A stretch of DNA of 21,559 bases from Enterobacteriaceae bacterium UBA2655 (GCA_002359495.1 DENB01000033.1:1-21559), one strand, 5' to 3'. Shown: positions 1 to 7,442, counted from the first letter of the stretch. Numbers and translations: made by a program. Notes: a model not told the origin generated them from the sequence alone.

Positions 1-659
1 CGCGCCCGGATACGGCGTCGCGGCGCCGCGACGATCGTCGGCGTCGGCTCTGCGGCCGGGATGTCGGGCTGGGGTTCTGGTTGCGCTTCAGCCTCAACCT
101 CCGGCAGCGCTACCGGCTCCGGCGCGGCGGCCGGCTGGTTAAACTCCGGCGGCAGCAGTTCGGGAAGATCCTCATGCAGCGTGGCATGCAGGCAGTCGAG
201 CGCATCGTTACGCGAACGCGCCTCCAGATCGACGAATCCCCAGAAGGTAATCACCGGTTTGCCGTCCACCAGATAAACATATTGCTGATCGGGAAACTGA
301 AAGCTTTTGCTGAGCAGGGCGCCGAACAGACGCATGGCGGGGTTTTCCGCATTGCGCGCGTTCTGGCTGAGCGTCGCAAAATCTTGCTGGTTGAGGGTGA
401 GCTGTTGCAGCGCGCTGCGGCGCTCGCTGTCGCTGGCGGCGAGCCAGGATTTTACCCGGCCGCTGAATGGCGCATACCAGTCGAGACGGTCGCCTTTCTC
501 ATTCGGCTGAGGAATGGCGAGGCAGTTCGCCAGCGCGCTCTGGCGGCGCAGCCGCAGGGTTTCGCGAATTTGCAGCGCAGAAGCATAAACCGGCTGGCCG
601 TTTTCACCCAGCGCCAGTACTGCATCCAGTTTGCCGCTGCGAAGAAATGTTTTTGCCAC
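1..659 (-). CDS. SrfA-family protein, N-terminal part (runs off left edge)
   Basis: A frame with no stop runs from a GTG at 659-657 to the left edge and gives 219 codons. The start is supported by an AAGGG ribosome site about 9 nt upstream. The protein begins VAKTFLRSGKLDAVLALGEN and later contains FPDQQYVYLVDGKPVITFWG, which I recognise as typical of SrfA-family proteins, the first gene of srfABC loci in Salmonella and Erwiniaceae. A region rich in Pro, Glu and Ala starts near residue 175, as expected of a linker. srfB and srfC would lie beyond the left edge. The biochemical role is not established; the name comes from an SsrB-regulated virulence-associated locus in Salmonella. The family call is recognition from memory and is fairly firm. 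Two long frames on the other strand here are its shadows. Confidence 0.75.
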   Translation of the reverse strand, partial: MAKTFLRSGKLDAVLALGENGQPVYASALQIRETLRLRRQSALANCLAIPQPNEKGDRLDWYAPFSGRVKSWLAASDSERRSALQQLTLNQQDFATLSQNARNAENPAMRLFGALLSKSFQFPDQQYVYLVDGKPVITFWGFVDLEARSRNDALDCLHATLHEDLPELLPPEFNQPAAAPEPVALPEVEAEAQPEPQPDIPAAEPTPTIVAAPRRRIRA

Positions 660-782
660 CTGTATGGGCCCTTATCTGAGGTTGTCTGAGGCAGAAGATC
701 GTGCGTTATCGGCGATTGTGCTGATCTTACGCCACTCAATGGCAAATCAAACGCTGGAAAAAAGGCTAATTGGGTGGGTTTT

Positions 783-822
783 TATCGGGCTAATCGGCAG
801 GCGCAGGGTGATTAGCCCGATA
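783..822. repeat. 13-bp perfect inverted repeat between ydcO and the srfA-like gene
   Basis: The arms TATCGGGCTAATC (783-795) and GATTAGCCCGATA (810-822) pair perfectly around a 14-nt loop. Both flanking genes are on the minus strand, so this lies just downstream of the ydcO-like stop. No T-run follows the stem on either strand: the five-T run is on the plus strand before the stem. It is therefore not a canonical intrinsic terminator. It may stabilise the 3' end of the ydcO message or be a protein-binding palindrome. Confidence 0.6.
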
Positions 823-843
823 ACAGCAGCGGTTTTGTCCGGT

Positions 844-2022
844 TCAGCCAGCCTTTGAGCGCGACAGCAGCAGATGCGCCAGCATTCCGCCCGCCAGGCC
901 CCAGAACGCCGCGCCGATGCCGAGCAGCGAGACGCCGGACGCGGTGATCAGAAAGGCGATCAGTGCGGCGTCGCGCTGATCGGCGTCAGCCAGCGCTCGC
1001 TGCAGGCTGCCTCCCAGCGTCGCCAGCAGAGCCAGCCCGGCCAGCGTCTGGATCAGCGCCACAGGCAGCGCGCCGAACAGGACGCCGATCAACGCGCCGA
1101 ACAGCCCGGCCAGCAGATAAAAGCCGCCAGCAAGCGCGGAGGCGATCCAGCGTCGGCGTGGGTCGGGATGCACCTCGTCGCCCATGCATATCGCTGCGGT
1201 GATCGCCGCCACGCAGACCGAAAAGCCGCCGAAAGGCGAAAGCAGCAGGGCGGTCAGCCCGGACCAGCTCATCAGCGCCGAAACGGGAGGCGCATAGCCG
1301 TGCGCCTGCAGCGTGGCGATGCCCGGCGCGTTCTGCGACGCCATGGTCACAAGGAAATAAGGCAGGCCGACGCCGATCAGCGCGGAAAGGGTAAAGTGCG
1401 GCGCGATCGCCTGCGGCAGGGAGACGCTCGTCGACTGCGGCGGAAAATGCAGGCTTCCCTGGCAGAACGCGACGGCGATACCGACCGCCAGCGTAACCAG
1501 AATGGCGTAGCGCGCCAGCCAGCGGCGGCTGAGCAGCCAGGCCAGGCACATGCTGCCACACAGCGCGAAATGCGATTGCAGGCCGGAAAACGCCTCCAGC
1601 CCGAAGCGCAACAGAATGCCGGCCAGCATGGCGGCGGCGATGGCGTGCGGAATATGATCCATCACGCGGGCGAAGAGTCCGGTGACGCCGCTTAACAGGA
1701 TCAGCGCATTGGCGAACATAAATACCCCGATCGCTTCGTTCAGCGACAGTCCGTGCAAGCTGGTCGCCAGTAGCGCCGCGCCAGGCGTCGACCAGGCAGT
1801 GAGGATCGGCATACGATAGCGCAGCGACAGGCCCAGCGAGGTGATCCCCATCGCCGCCCCTAATACCGAGAGCCAGCCGCCGATTTGCGCCGGGCTGGCG
1901 CCCGCCGCCTGCGCCGCCTGGAAAATAATCGCCGCCGAGCTGCTGTAGCCGATCAGCACGGCGATAAACCCTGACACCAGCAGGGGAAAGGAGAAGCCTT
2001 GATTTCTGGTCAGCTCGGACAT
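844..2022 (-). CDS. ydcO: BenE-family (benzoate/H+ symporter-like) inner-membrane transporter, YdcO-like
   Basis: The product is 392 aa, starting MSELTRNQGFSFPLLVSGFI, and is almost entirely hydrophobic, with roughly 11-12 likely membrane segments. Sequences such as YSSSAAIIFQAAQAAGA near the N-terminus, LTAWSTPGAALLAT near residue 75 and FGGFSVCVAAITAAICMGDE are typical of BenE/YdcO. The length matches E. coli YdcO (about 391 aa). An in-frame ATG at 2082 would add 20 residues, but these run through the operator palindromes and have no homology, so I place the start at 2022. The substrate is unknown: family members are annotated as benzoate symporters, but YdcO has no proven substrate. The divergent sutR-like gene is the same neighbour as in E. 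coli, so SutR probably regulates it. Confidence 0.9.
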   Translation of the reverse strand: MSELTRNQGFSFPLLVSGFIAVLIGYSSSAAIIFQAAQAAGASPAQIGGWLSVLGAAMGITSLGLSLRYRMPILTAWSTPGAALLATSLHGLSLNEAIGVFMFANALILLSGVTGLFARVMDHIPHAIAAAMLAGILLRFGLEAFSGLQSHFALCGSMCLAWLLSRRWLARYAILVTLAVGIAVAFCQGSLHFPPQSTSVSLPQAIAPHFTLSALIGVGLPYFLVTMASQNAPGIATLQAHGYAPPVSALMSWSGLTALLLSPFGGFSVCVAAITAAICMGDEVHPDPRRRWIASALAGGFYLLAGLFGALIGVLFGALPVALIQTLAGLALLATLGGSLQRALADADQRDAALIAFLITASGVSLLGIGAAFWGLAGGMLAHLLLSRSKAG

Positions 2023-2037
2023 AACGGGGTTCCGGTT

Positions 2038-2080
2038 GTGCGTTATAACGCACAGGGTGCCATAGTGCGCTATAGCGCAC
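2038..2080. promoter_or_regulatory. Twin 16-bp palindromic operators between ydcO and sutR
   Basis: Two perfect palindromes, GTGCGTTATAACGCAC (2038-2053) and GTGCGCTATAGCGCAC (2065-2080), differ only at one symmetric base pair and have centres 27 bp apart. Both lie in the 94-bp gap between the divergent ydcO-like and sutR-like starts. A TACACT hexamer at 2087-2092 is a candidate -10 for sutR, with its -35 region under the second palindrome. The placement suggests autoregulation and coordinate control by the SutR-like protein. This is inferred from position and symmetry only. Confidence 0.7.
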
Positions 2081-2116
2081 AAGTGTTACACTGGCGGTTT
2101 CGTCTCAGGAGGAACG

Positions 2117-2662
2117 ATGGAAACTCTGCATCTGCATCTCAGCAGCGCGCTTAAGCAGTTGCGACAGGCCAACGGCTGGAGCCTGGCGCTGACGGCGGAG
2201 CGCACCGGCGTCAGTAAAGCGATGCTCGGGCAGATTGAACGCGGCGAATCGAGCCCGACGGTGGCGACCCTATGGAAAATCGCCACCGGCTTTAACGTGC
2301 CCTTTTCCTTTTTTATTCACGATAACGAGGCGGAAGCGGGCGCGGGGAAGGTTTACAGTCAGCAAAATGCCCGCATGCGCGTCACCTCGCTGCTGCCTTA
2401 CGATCAGCGCCTGCGCTTCGACCTGCTGGCGGTGGAGCTGGCGCCCGGCGCGCAAAGCGACTCCTCCGCCCATGAGGCGGGCGTGACCGAGCAGGTAGTC
2501 GTGATTCAGGGCGAGCTGATGCTGGCGGTGGACGGACAATGGCGCCATCTGCGCGAGGGCGAGGCCTTTCAGTTCGCAGCCGACGTGGCGCACAGTTACC
2601 GCAATCCGTTGCAAACGCCGCTGCGTTTTCACAGCCTGATCCACTACCTGCGCCGGCCTTAG
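2117..2662 (+). CDS. sutR: XRE-family HTH plus cupin transcriptional regulator, SutR (YdcN)-like
   Basis: The product is 181 aa and follows a perfect AGGAGG (2107-2112). Residues about 8-65 form an XRE helix-turn-helix, with LTAERTGVSKAMLGQIERGE carrying the recognition helix. Residues about 100-178 form a cupin barrel, including VVVIQGELMLAVDGQWRHLR and a HSYRN stretch. E. coli YdcN/SutR, a reported regulator of sulfur-utilisation genes, is about the same length and also sits divergent from ydcO, so both sequence style and synteny support the name. The cupin presumably senses a small effector, which is unknown. It is probably autoregulated through the two palindromes upstream. The DNA is GC-rich like its neighbours. 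Confidence 0.88.
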   Translation: METLHLHLSSALKQLRQANGWSLALTAERTGVSKAMLGQIERGESSPTVATLWKIATGFNVPFSFFIHDNEAEAGAGKVYSQQNARMRVTSLLPYDQRLRFDLLAVELAPGAQSDSSAHEAGVTEQVVVIQGELMLAVDGQWRHLREGEAFQFAADVAHSYRNPLQTPLRFHSLIHYLRRP

Positions 2663-2680
2663 CCTTACAAATTGATACGA

Positions 2681-2717
2681 AGGTAAACTACCCAGTTTAC
2701 CTGTGGGTTTATATACT
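2681..2717 (+). promoter_or_regulatory. Inverted-repeat operator and -10 element of the marR operon
   Basis: The arms AGGTAAACT (2681-2689) and AGTTTACCT (2694-2702) form a perfect 9-bp inverted repeat around ACCC. This is the size and symmetry of a MarR-dimer site. A good -10 hexamer TATACT (2712-2717) follows, but no convincing -35 stands 16-18 bp upstream. The repeat covers where the -35 would lie, which would suit repression by steric block. TTGATA at 2672 is too far away to pair with this -10. Confidence 0.6.
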
Positions 2718-2745
2718 GCCGCGCAGAGTGCAAGGAGAATGAGCC

Positions 2746-3171
2746 ATGAGCGATCTGACATCCTCAACCGCCGCGCTGCGCACGGCGATCGGTAAGCTGG
2801 GACGCCGTTTACGCGAATCCGCGCCGCCGGATGACCTCACCTGGTCGCAGGTGGCGGTGCTGGGCTATCTGGTGCGCGACGGCGCGATGACGGTGACCGA
2901 ACTGGCGGCGGCTGAAGGGGTGCGTACCCAGTCGATGGGCGCGACGGTCGCCAGCCTGCTGGACGCGGAGATGATACGCGGCGAGCCGGATCCCGCCGAC
3001 GGCCGCAAAACCCGTTATTCGCCCACGGCGCGCAGCCTGCAGCTGATCGCCGCCAACCGGGCGATGCGCGACGACTGGCTGTTGCAAATCATCGAAACCC
3101 GCTTTACCCCGGAGGAGCGGCAGCAGTTGCTGCGCGCCATTCCCTTGCTGCAACGTATTGCCGACCAATAA
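2746..3171 (+). CDS. MarR-family transcriptional regulator
   Basis: The product is 141 aa. It has the MarR layout: an N-terminal dimerisation helix (about 1-25), then a winged helix including LTWSQVAVLGYLVRDGAMTV, LAAAEGVRTQSMGATVASL and the wing ADGRKTRYSPTARS (about residues 85-98), and C-terminal helices. The ribosome site AAGGAG lies at 2732-2737, before the ATG. The downstream hydrolase gene starts 17 nt after its stop and is presumably co-transcribed, so the hydrolase or its substrate is the likely regulatory target, with autorepression at the upstream inverted repeat. No cysteine is present, so a cysteine-based redox sensor of the OhrR type is unlikely. The ligand is unknown. Confidence 0.88.
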   Translation: MSDLTSSTAALRTAIGKLGRRLRESAPPDDLTWSQVAVLGYLVRDGAMTVTELAAAEGVRTQSMGATVASLLDAEMIRGEPDPADGRKTRYSPTARSLQLIAANRAMRDDWLLQIIETRFTPEERQQLLRAIPLLQRIADQ

Positions 3172-3188
3172 TCCTGAGAGGAACAAAC

Positions 3189-3746
3189 ATGGCTGTAACC
3201 ACGCTTGATGCAAAAACCGCCCTGATCGTTATCGACCTGCAAAAGGGCATCGTCGCGCTGCCGGTCAGCCACGATCCGCAACCGGTCATCGATCTTTCCG
3301 CCAGACTGACCGACGCTTTCCGCGCGAAAAACCTGCCGGTAGCGCTGGTCAACGTGGCAGGCGGCGCGCCGGGCCGTACCGGCCAGCCGCGTCATGCTGG
3401 CGAACTGCCCGCCGACTGGGCGCAGCTGGTGCCGGAAATGACGCCGCAGCCGGGCGATCTGACCATCACCAAATATACTTGGGGCGCTTTTCACAACACG
3501 GCGCTGCACGAGGAGTTGCAGCAGCGCGGCGTGACCCAGGTGGTGATCTGCGGCATCGCTACCAGCATCGGGGTTGAGTCCACCGCGCGTCAGGCCTATG
3601 AATTAGGTTACAACGTCACGCTGGCGACCGATGCGATGACCGATCTCGATATCAACACCCACAAAAACAGCATTGAACTAATCTTCCCGCGTCTGGGCGA
3701 AACCGGCACCACCGACGAGGTGCTGGCGCTGGTTAACGCGCTGTAA
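3189..3746 (+). CDS. Isochorismatase-fold hydrolase lacking the usual catalytic cysteine
   Basis: The product is 185 aa, with GAGAGGA upstream of the ATG. The isochorismatase-like fold is clear: ALIVIDLQKGI (D16), ITKYTWGAF (K95) and GIATSIGVESTAR, then the conserved tail FPRLGETGTTDEVL. Cysteine hydrolases of this superfamily use Asp-Lys-Cys. Here the Cys position, right before V129, is Gly128. EntB- and PhzD-type isochorismatases also have Gly there and use Asp for vinyl-ether hydrolysis, so this subgroup probably does not act by the cysteine amidase mechanism. C121 sits seven residues earlier, in the preceding strand. It is operonic with the MarR gene. The substrate is unknown. Confidence 0.85.
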   Translation: MAVTTLDAKTALIVIDLQKGIVALPVSHDPQPVIDLSARLTDAFRAKNLPVALVNVAGGAPGRTGQPRHAGELPADWAQLVPEMTPQPGDLTITKYTWGAFHNTALHEELQQRGVTQVVICGIATSIGVESTARQAYELGYNVTLATDAMTDLDINTHKNSIELIFPRLGETGTTDEVLALVNAL

Positions 3747-3764
3747 TTCAGCAGGTTAATGAAA

Positions 3765-3796
3765 AAGGGCTGAACCTGTCATCAGGTTCAGCCCTT
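3765..3796 (-). terminator. 14-bp stem-loop terminator
   Basis: The perfect arms AAGGGCTGAACCTG (3765-3778) and CAGGTTCAGCCCTT (3783-3796) flank a TCAT loop. On the minus strand the stem runs into TTTTTC, so it fits an intrinsic terminator for minus-strand transcription coming from pqqU and the antitoxin remnant. For the plus-strand hydrolase operon the stem lies 18 nt after the stop but has no U-tail, so its action there is less certain. Confidence 0.75.
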
Positions 3797-3912
3797 AATA
3801 CGTGGGCTGGCTTACCGCGATCGGTAATCTAAACCGGCCCGTTTTTCGCCGCTTTTTTTGCGCGCGACACTTCCTGATTAAAAACACGACTGATAAACGT
3901 AGTCACAGGCAT
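3796..3912 (-). pseudogene. Remnant of a Phd/YefM-family antitoxin gene (stop codon plus truncation)
   Basis: A perfect AGGAGG precedes an ATG at 3912. It opens a frame reading MPVTTFISRVFNQEVSRAKK and on to AAKNGPV, then a TAG at 3831-3829. In the same frame the next 11 codons read ITDRGKPAHVL before the sequence merges into the terminator stem. The combined string matches the DNA-binding N-terminus of Phd/YefM antitoxins, which usually have an aromatic residue where the TAG stands and continue for 35-50 more residues. So this looks like a truncated antitoxin with a nonsense mutation and no toxin gene beside it. A 27-aa peptide could still be made from the intact ribosome site. Recognition is from motif memory. 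Confidence 0.7.
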
Positions 3913-3984
3913 AACGCCTCCTTTGTAGCAATGTAACTACTTTGTTTTACCGCAGCGCAGGGCGGAGAGCAAAAATTAAGCTTT

Positions 3985-5856
3985 TTACTGAAACGCGTAG
4001 CTTACCGTTAACCCGACGCTGTAGTTGCGCCCCGGCGCCGGTTCGAAATAGCGGCCGTTGCTTTCATTGACGATCACCGAACCGACATAGTTGCGGTCGA
4101 ACAAATTATCGACGCGGCCGAAAAGATCCATCGTCCAGTCGCTGATCTGCCATTTATACCCGCTGTTCAGCGCCGCCACGGTATACGAAGGCGCCTGAGC
4201 GTCATTGTCGTCATCCGCTTCGATATGGCTCATATACCGCAGCTCCGCTCCGGCGTACCAGCCCTGTTCCGGCGCGTACGCCAGTCCGGCATACGCCATA
4301 TTGCGGGCGATGCCGGGGATGCGGTTGCCGTCGCAGCTGTCGTCGCCGCAGGCGTTGCTGCGATAGCGCGCGTCCAGCAGGGTATAAGCCACCTTTAGCC
4401 GCCAGTTCCAGCCGAACTGCTGATCGATGCCCAGCTCCAGGCCGCGACGGCGCGTTTCGCCGGCGTTTTTATAGGTGGTGCGGCCGCCGCTGCTGCTGTC
4501 CGCCACAATTTCATCCTGGGTATCGGTCTGAAACAGCGCGGCGGTCAGCAGGCCGTTGCCGAGGCGTTTTTTCGTGCCCAGTTCCAGGGTATCGCTGGTG
4601 GCGGGTTTCAGCCCGATATTCAGGCCCGACTGGCCGTCGGAACGGTAGGAAAGCTCATTGATGGTCGGCGTTTCAAACCCGCGTCCGGCGGAGAACCAGG
4701 CGTTCCAGCCGTTATCGATAGCGTATTTCAGCGCGGCGGCGGGCAGCCATTTGTGATAGCGCGCATCGCCGCTGTCGTCGCCGTTCGCCAGATAGTCGTC
4801 GTTGGAATCGAAGTTCACCGTGCTGAAGCGCACCCCGGCATCCAGCGACAGCTTATCGGTAAGCTGCCAGGCGGTTTGCAGGTAAGGATCGAGGTTCCAC
4901 ATCAGGTTGCGCTCGTTGCGGCGCAGATTTCCCTGCGTGCCGTAATCGGTTACGCCGTTGCTGACGGTGAAGTTTTCATAGCCTTTGCGGCGTTCGGTCA
5001 TGGTTTCATAGTCCAGCCCGCCGGTGAACGTTACCGGCAGCGTGAACAGCATATCGCGGTGGGTCCAGCGCGTATCGATCCCCTGATAATGGCGCGTCAG
5101 GTCGATCACGCCGCCGGGATGGTTGCGGTTGCTCTGCACACTGGCCGGAATCGACTGGAACTGGGTGGTTTCGCGGATTCCGGCATACATCATCACGCTG
5201 AGATCGTCGTTTTCGCTCATCTGTCGCTGATAATGCAGGCCGCCCTGCGTCTGATCGACGGTTTTACGGGTGTTATACAGGGTCACGTTGCTGACCACCT
5301 GGCGCGGATTGTCATGCCACTGCGCTTCCGTCAGACCGCCCGGATCCTGCGCTTCGACATGAACGCTGTTGAACAGCAGCGTCAGGGTGCTGACATCATT
5401 CAGACGCACGCCGAGCTTCGCATTGCCCAGATTTTTCTGCGCTTCGCTGTGATCGCGGTAGCCGTGGGTGGTAAAGCGCGAGGCGGAAACCGTGTAGTTC
5501 ACATCGCCCGCCTGGCTGCCGTCGCCGGTCGCGCCGCTCGCCTTAACGCTGTTGCGCCAGCTGCCGTAGCTGCCGTACCAGCTGCTCGCCTCCAGCGTGG
5601 GCGGCTGCTGGCCGGTTTGCGTTTCGACGTTGATCACGCCGCCGGAGGCGTTGCCGTAGAGCGCGGAGAAGGGACCGCGCAGCACTTCAACATGATCCAC
5701 CGAATTGATATCGATATTGGAGGTTTGCCCCTGGCCGTCGGGCATAGTGGCGGGGATGCCGTCGACATACATGCGTAATCCACGCACGCCGTAGGTTGAG
5801 CGCGAACCGAAGCCGCGCACCGAAATTTGCAGATCCTGCGCATAATTTTGACGGTT
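3985..5856 (-). pseudogene. pqqU: TonB-dependent receptor PqqU (YncD), 5' end removed by prophage insertion
   Basis: About 624 codons remain, from NRQNYAQDLQISVRGFGSRS at the prophage junction to the C-terminal FGRVDNLFDRNYVGSVIVNE and ...SYAFQ. The plug-domain hallmarks VRGLRMYVDGIPATMPDGQG and VEVLRGPFSALYGNASGGVI are intact, and the 22-strand barrel region appears complete. E. coli YncD/PqqU is about 700 aa, so the signal peptide, TonB box and first ~75 residues are missing. Upstream of the junction the frame meets a TAG within five codons. ATG at 5820 could start a 611-aa product, but it would lack a signal peptide and could not reach the outer membrane. The family imports pyrroloquinoline quinone and also serves as a phage receptor. 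The missing 5' end should lie beyond the other prophage end. Confidence 0.88.
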
Positions 5857-5860
5857 ATGC
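5840..5860. other. Probable attachment-site core (att junction)
   Basis: GCATAA (5840-5845) and TTATGC (5855-5860) form a perfect 6-bp inverted repeat around the 9 bp TTTTGACGG. This is the geometry of a tyrosine-recombinase core: two inverted arm sites around a 7-9 bp overlap. It sits exactly where receptor homology ends; the last receptor codon I can place is Asn at 5856-5854. The integrase gene starts 186 bp away. The true crossover and core length need the other end of the prophage. Confidence 0.6.
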
Positions 5861-6045
5861 CCTGCATGTATCTATGGGTATTTTTATGTATTCAAGCGGC
5901 CAGTAATGTAAGTAACCACTTGAAAATAGAATGAATAAAATAGGCTTCTTGTATTCATTGTTATTTACATGTCTTTTCTCATATTCCTTTGTCCAACGAT
6001 GATCAAGTACACTATGAGTACCAATAAAATTAGATGAGTACATAG
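5861..6045. other. Intergenic att-arm and integrase promoter region
   Basis: This is AT-rich and has no credible gene. It contains an imperfect 9-bp inverted repeat, TTCAAGCGG (5891-5899) and CCACTTGAA (5916-5924), and a repeated TGTATTCA (5887-5894 and 5950-5957). Such short repeats are where integrase arm-binding sites would be expected. No strong ribosome site precedes the integrase ATG. Confidence 0.35.
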
Positions 6046-7224
6046 ATGGCCATCAGTGACACAAAGCTAAGAGGATTGCAGGGCAAGCTCTATGACGGAC
6101 CGTCTGAGTTAACTGACGCAGATGGCCTGGGAATCCGCATCACGCCAAAGGGTATTATCAGCTTTCAGTACAGATACCGATTCAACGGCAAACAGCATCG
6201 CCTCGGAATCGGTAGGTATCCGGAAATTTCGCTAAGGGATGCCAGAATAAAAGTAGGAGAATTTAAGGAGTCGCTTGCAGCAGGGAAAGACCCTAAGCAC
6301 CATAAACCACAGGTTAAATTCCGCCCAACACTTCAAGACTGCATCAGCTACTGGTGGAAAAATTATGTCCAGCAAGCGCTCCGAGAAAGCACTCAAGAAG
6401 TTTACAATCGCGTAGTTCTTAACGAGATGGAAGGCGTGTTTGAGGGCATTCCCCTTGAGGATATAAACGTCAGTTCATGGGTAGATTTCTTTACCAAGAA
6501 AGAACATGAAAACCCTGTTAAGGCCCGTAGGCTTCTGGTTAATCTGCGTGGCGCCATAGACTGGTGCGCCCGGCGACAATACATAGACAGTTCAAGCCTG
6601 CTTCGGCTTGACCCCAAAGACTTTGGAAAAAAACCGAGGGTAGGGGAAACAGTCCTGACCTATCGCCAACTGGCCCAGATTTGGTTGGAAAATGAAAAAA
6701 CCACTGCGACCGCGTCCTCTAAGCGCCTGGTTAAGTTGCTCATACTTTATGGCGCTCGTAATAGTGAGATGCGCGAGGCTCAAAAGCAAGAATTCGATTT
6801 CGAAGAAAACATTTGGACTCTGCCGGCCGCAAAGAGCAAAACAGACAAAATTATCAGGCGTCCTATTTTCAAGCATGCGTTGCCACTGCTTGAGGAGGCT
6901 AAGGCTTCAGGTAAGGATATTCTTTTTCCTGGCGCTTACGATCGCGATATCCCCTTATCGATTGGCTCAGCTACAAGGTATGTCCGGCTATTACGTGATC
7001 AGTTGAGCATCGGGGACTTTACGGCTCATGACTTCAGGCGAACGCTGGCGACCAGGCTTTCAGAGGAAGGCGTTGCGCCGCATGTGATTGAAAAGATGCT
7101 GGGGCATGATTTAGGGGGCGTGCTTGCCGTTTATAACAAGCACGACTGGTTAGCAGAACAGAAGGCGGCATATGAGCTCTATGCAGAAAGGATTTTTGAG
7201 CAAATTAAGCTGATCTCTGGTTAA
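6046..7224 (+). CDS. int: Tyrosine-family phage integrase
   Basis: The product is 392 aa. Residues about 1-88 form the arm-DNA-binding domain (GIISFQYRYRFNGKQHRLGI, SLRDARIKVGEF). Residues about 93-180 are the core-binding SAM-like domain, and 205-380 the catalytic domain. Catalytic residues are visible: R238 (LYGARNSE), a Lys in the 263-268 region (AAKSKTDK), H328 and R331 (HDFRR), H354 (LGHD) and nucleophile Y363 (AVYNKHDW). The family catalyses site-specific integration and excision through a 3'-phosphotyrosine. It is next to the probable att core and points away from it. Its end overlaps the convergent AlpA-like gene by 20 bp, so excess transcription of one may interfere with the other. 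Confidence 0.95.
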   Translation: MAISDTKLRGLQGKLYDGPSELTDADGLGIRITPKGIISFQYRYRFNGKQHRLGIGRYPEISLRDARIKVGEFKESLAAGKDPKHHKPQVKFRPTLQDCISYWWKNYVQQALRESTQEVYNRVVLNEMEGVFEGIPLEDINVSSWVDFFTKKEHENPVKARRLLVNLRGAIDWCARRQYIDSSSLLRLDPKDFGKKPRVGETVLTYRQLAQIWLENEKTTATASSKRLVKLLILYGARNSEMREAQKQEFDFEENIWTLPAAKSKTDKIIRRPIFKHALPLLEEAKASGKDILFPGAYDRDIPLSIGSATRYVRLLRDQLSIGDFTAHDFRRTLATRLSEEGVAPHVIEKMLGHDLGGVLAVYNKHDWLAEQKAAYELYAERIFEQIKLISG

Positions 7225-7396
7225 CGCCGCCGTTAAGTATCCAGCTATCAACCTCGGCCAGTAAGTAAAGCTTTGGACGGCTTCTTACTGGCTTAGGGAA
7301 TCCCATCTTATGGGTGTAAGTCCAGATGGTCATTCTGGATGAAACCTTCAGCTTATCCATAACCTCTTTCTCTGAAATCAAATCTGTATTGGCCAT
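7205..7396 (-). CDS. AlpA/excisionase-like small DNA-binding protein
   Basis: The product is 63 aa, beginning MANTDLISEKEVMDKLKVSS. I chose the ATG at 7396 because a GGAGA site lies 8 nt upstream; a start at 7441 would add 15 unsupported residues. The pattern of a short HTH (EKEVMDKLKVSSRMTIWTYT), the FPKPVR turn and a following YLLAEVDSWI helix is that of AlpA/MerR-like winged helices used as excisionases or as activators of integrase genes. Its position at the end of the leftward operon, next to int, matches the place of xis in lambdoid phages. The convergent, overlapping layout differs from lambda, where xis and int share a strand. The role as recombination directionality factor is inferred. 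Confidence 0.75.
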   Translation of the reverse strand: MANTDLISEKEVMDKLKVSSRMTIWTYTHKMGFPKPVRSRPKLYLLAEVDSWILNGGVNQRSA

Positions 7397-7442
7397 GTTA
7401 ATTCTCCACTCCTGCTGCAACAGGTTAAGCATCCGTGACACG

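Noticed and set aside
81..689. Plus-strand frame of 202 codons at the left edge
   Set aside because: It is the shadow of the SrfA-like gene, which reads on the minus strand from a GTG start.
783..822. Inverted repeat as an intrinsic terminator
   Set aside because: The stem is strong, but no U-tract follows on either strand, so it is listed only as a repeat.
874..1695. Plus-strand frame of 273 codons opposite the ydcO-like gene
   Set aside because: It is extremely rich in Arg, Gln and Ala, typical of an antisense shadow of a hydrophobic membrane protein.
2023..2082. Upstream ATG extension of the ydcO-like gene
   Set aside because: The extra residues would be encoded by the operator palindromes; the family length and N-terminus favour 2022.
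2672..2677. TTGATA as the -35 of the marR operon
   Set aside because: It is 34 bp from the only good -10, too far for one promoter.
4753..5778. Long plus-strand frame of 341 codons opposite pqqU
   Set aside because: It is antisense to a clear receptor gene, Val/Ala/His-rich as expected from reverse reading of GC-rich codons, and has no recognisable domain.
5855..6043. 62-codon minus-strand frame between att and int
   Set aside because: It crosses the att region, has no ribosome site and no recognisable content, and is AT-rich by chance.
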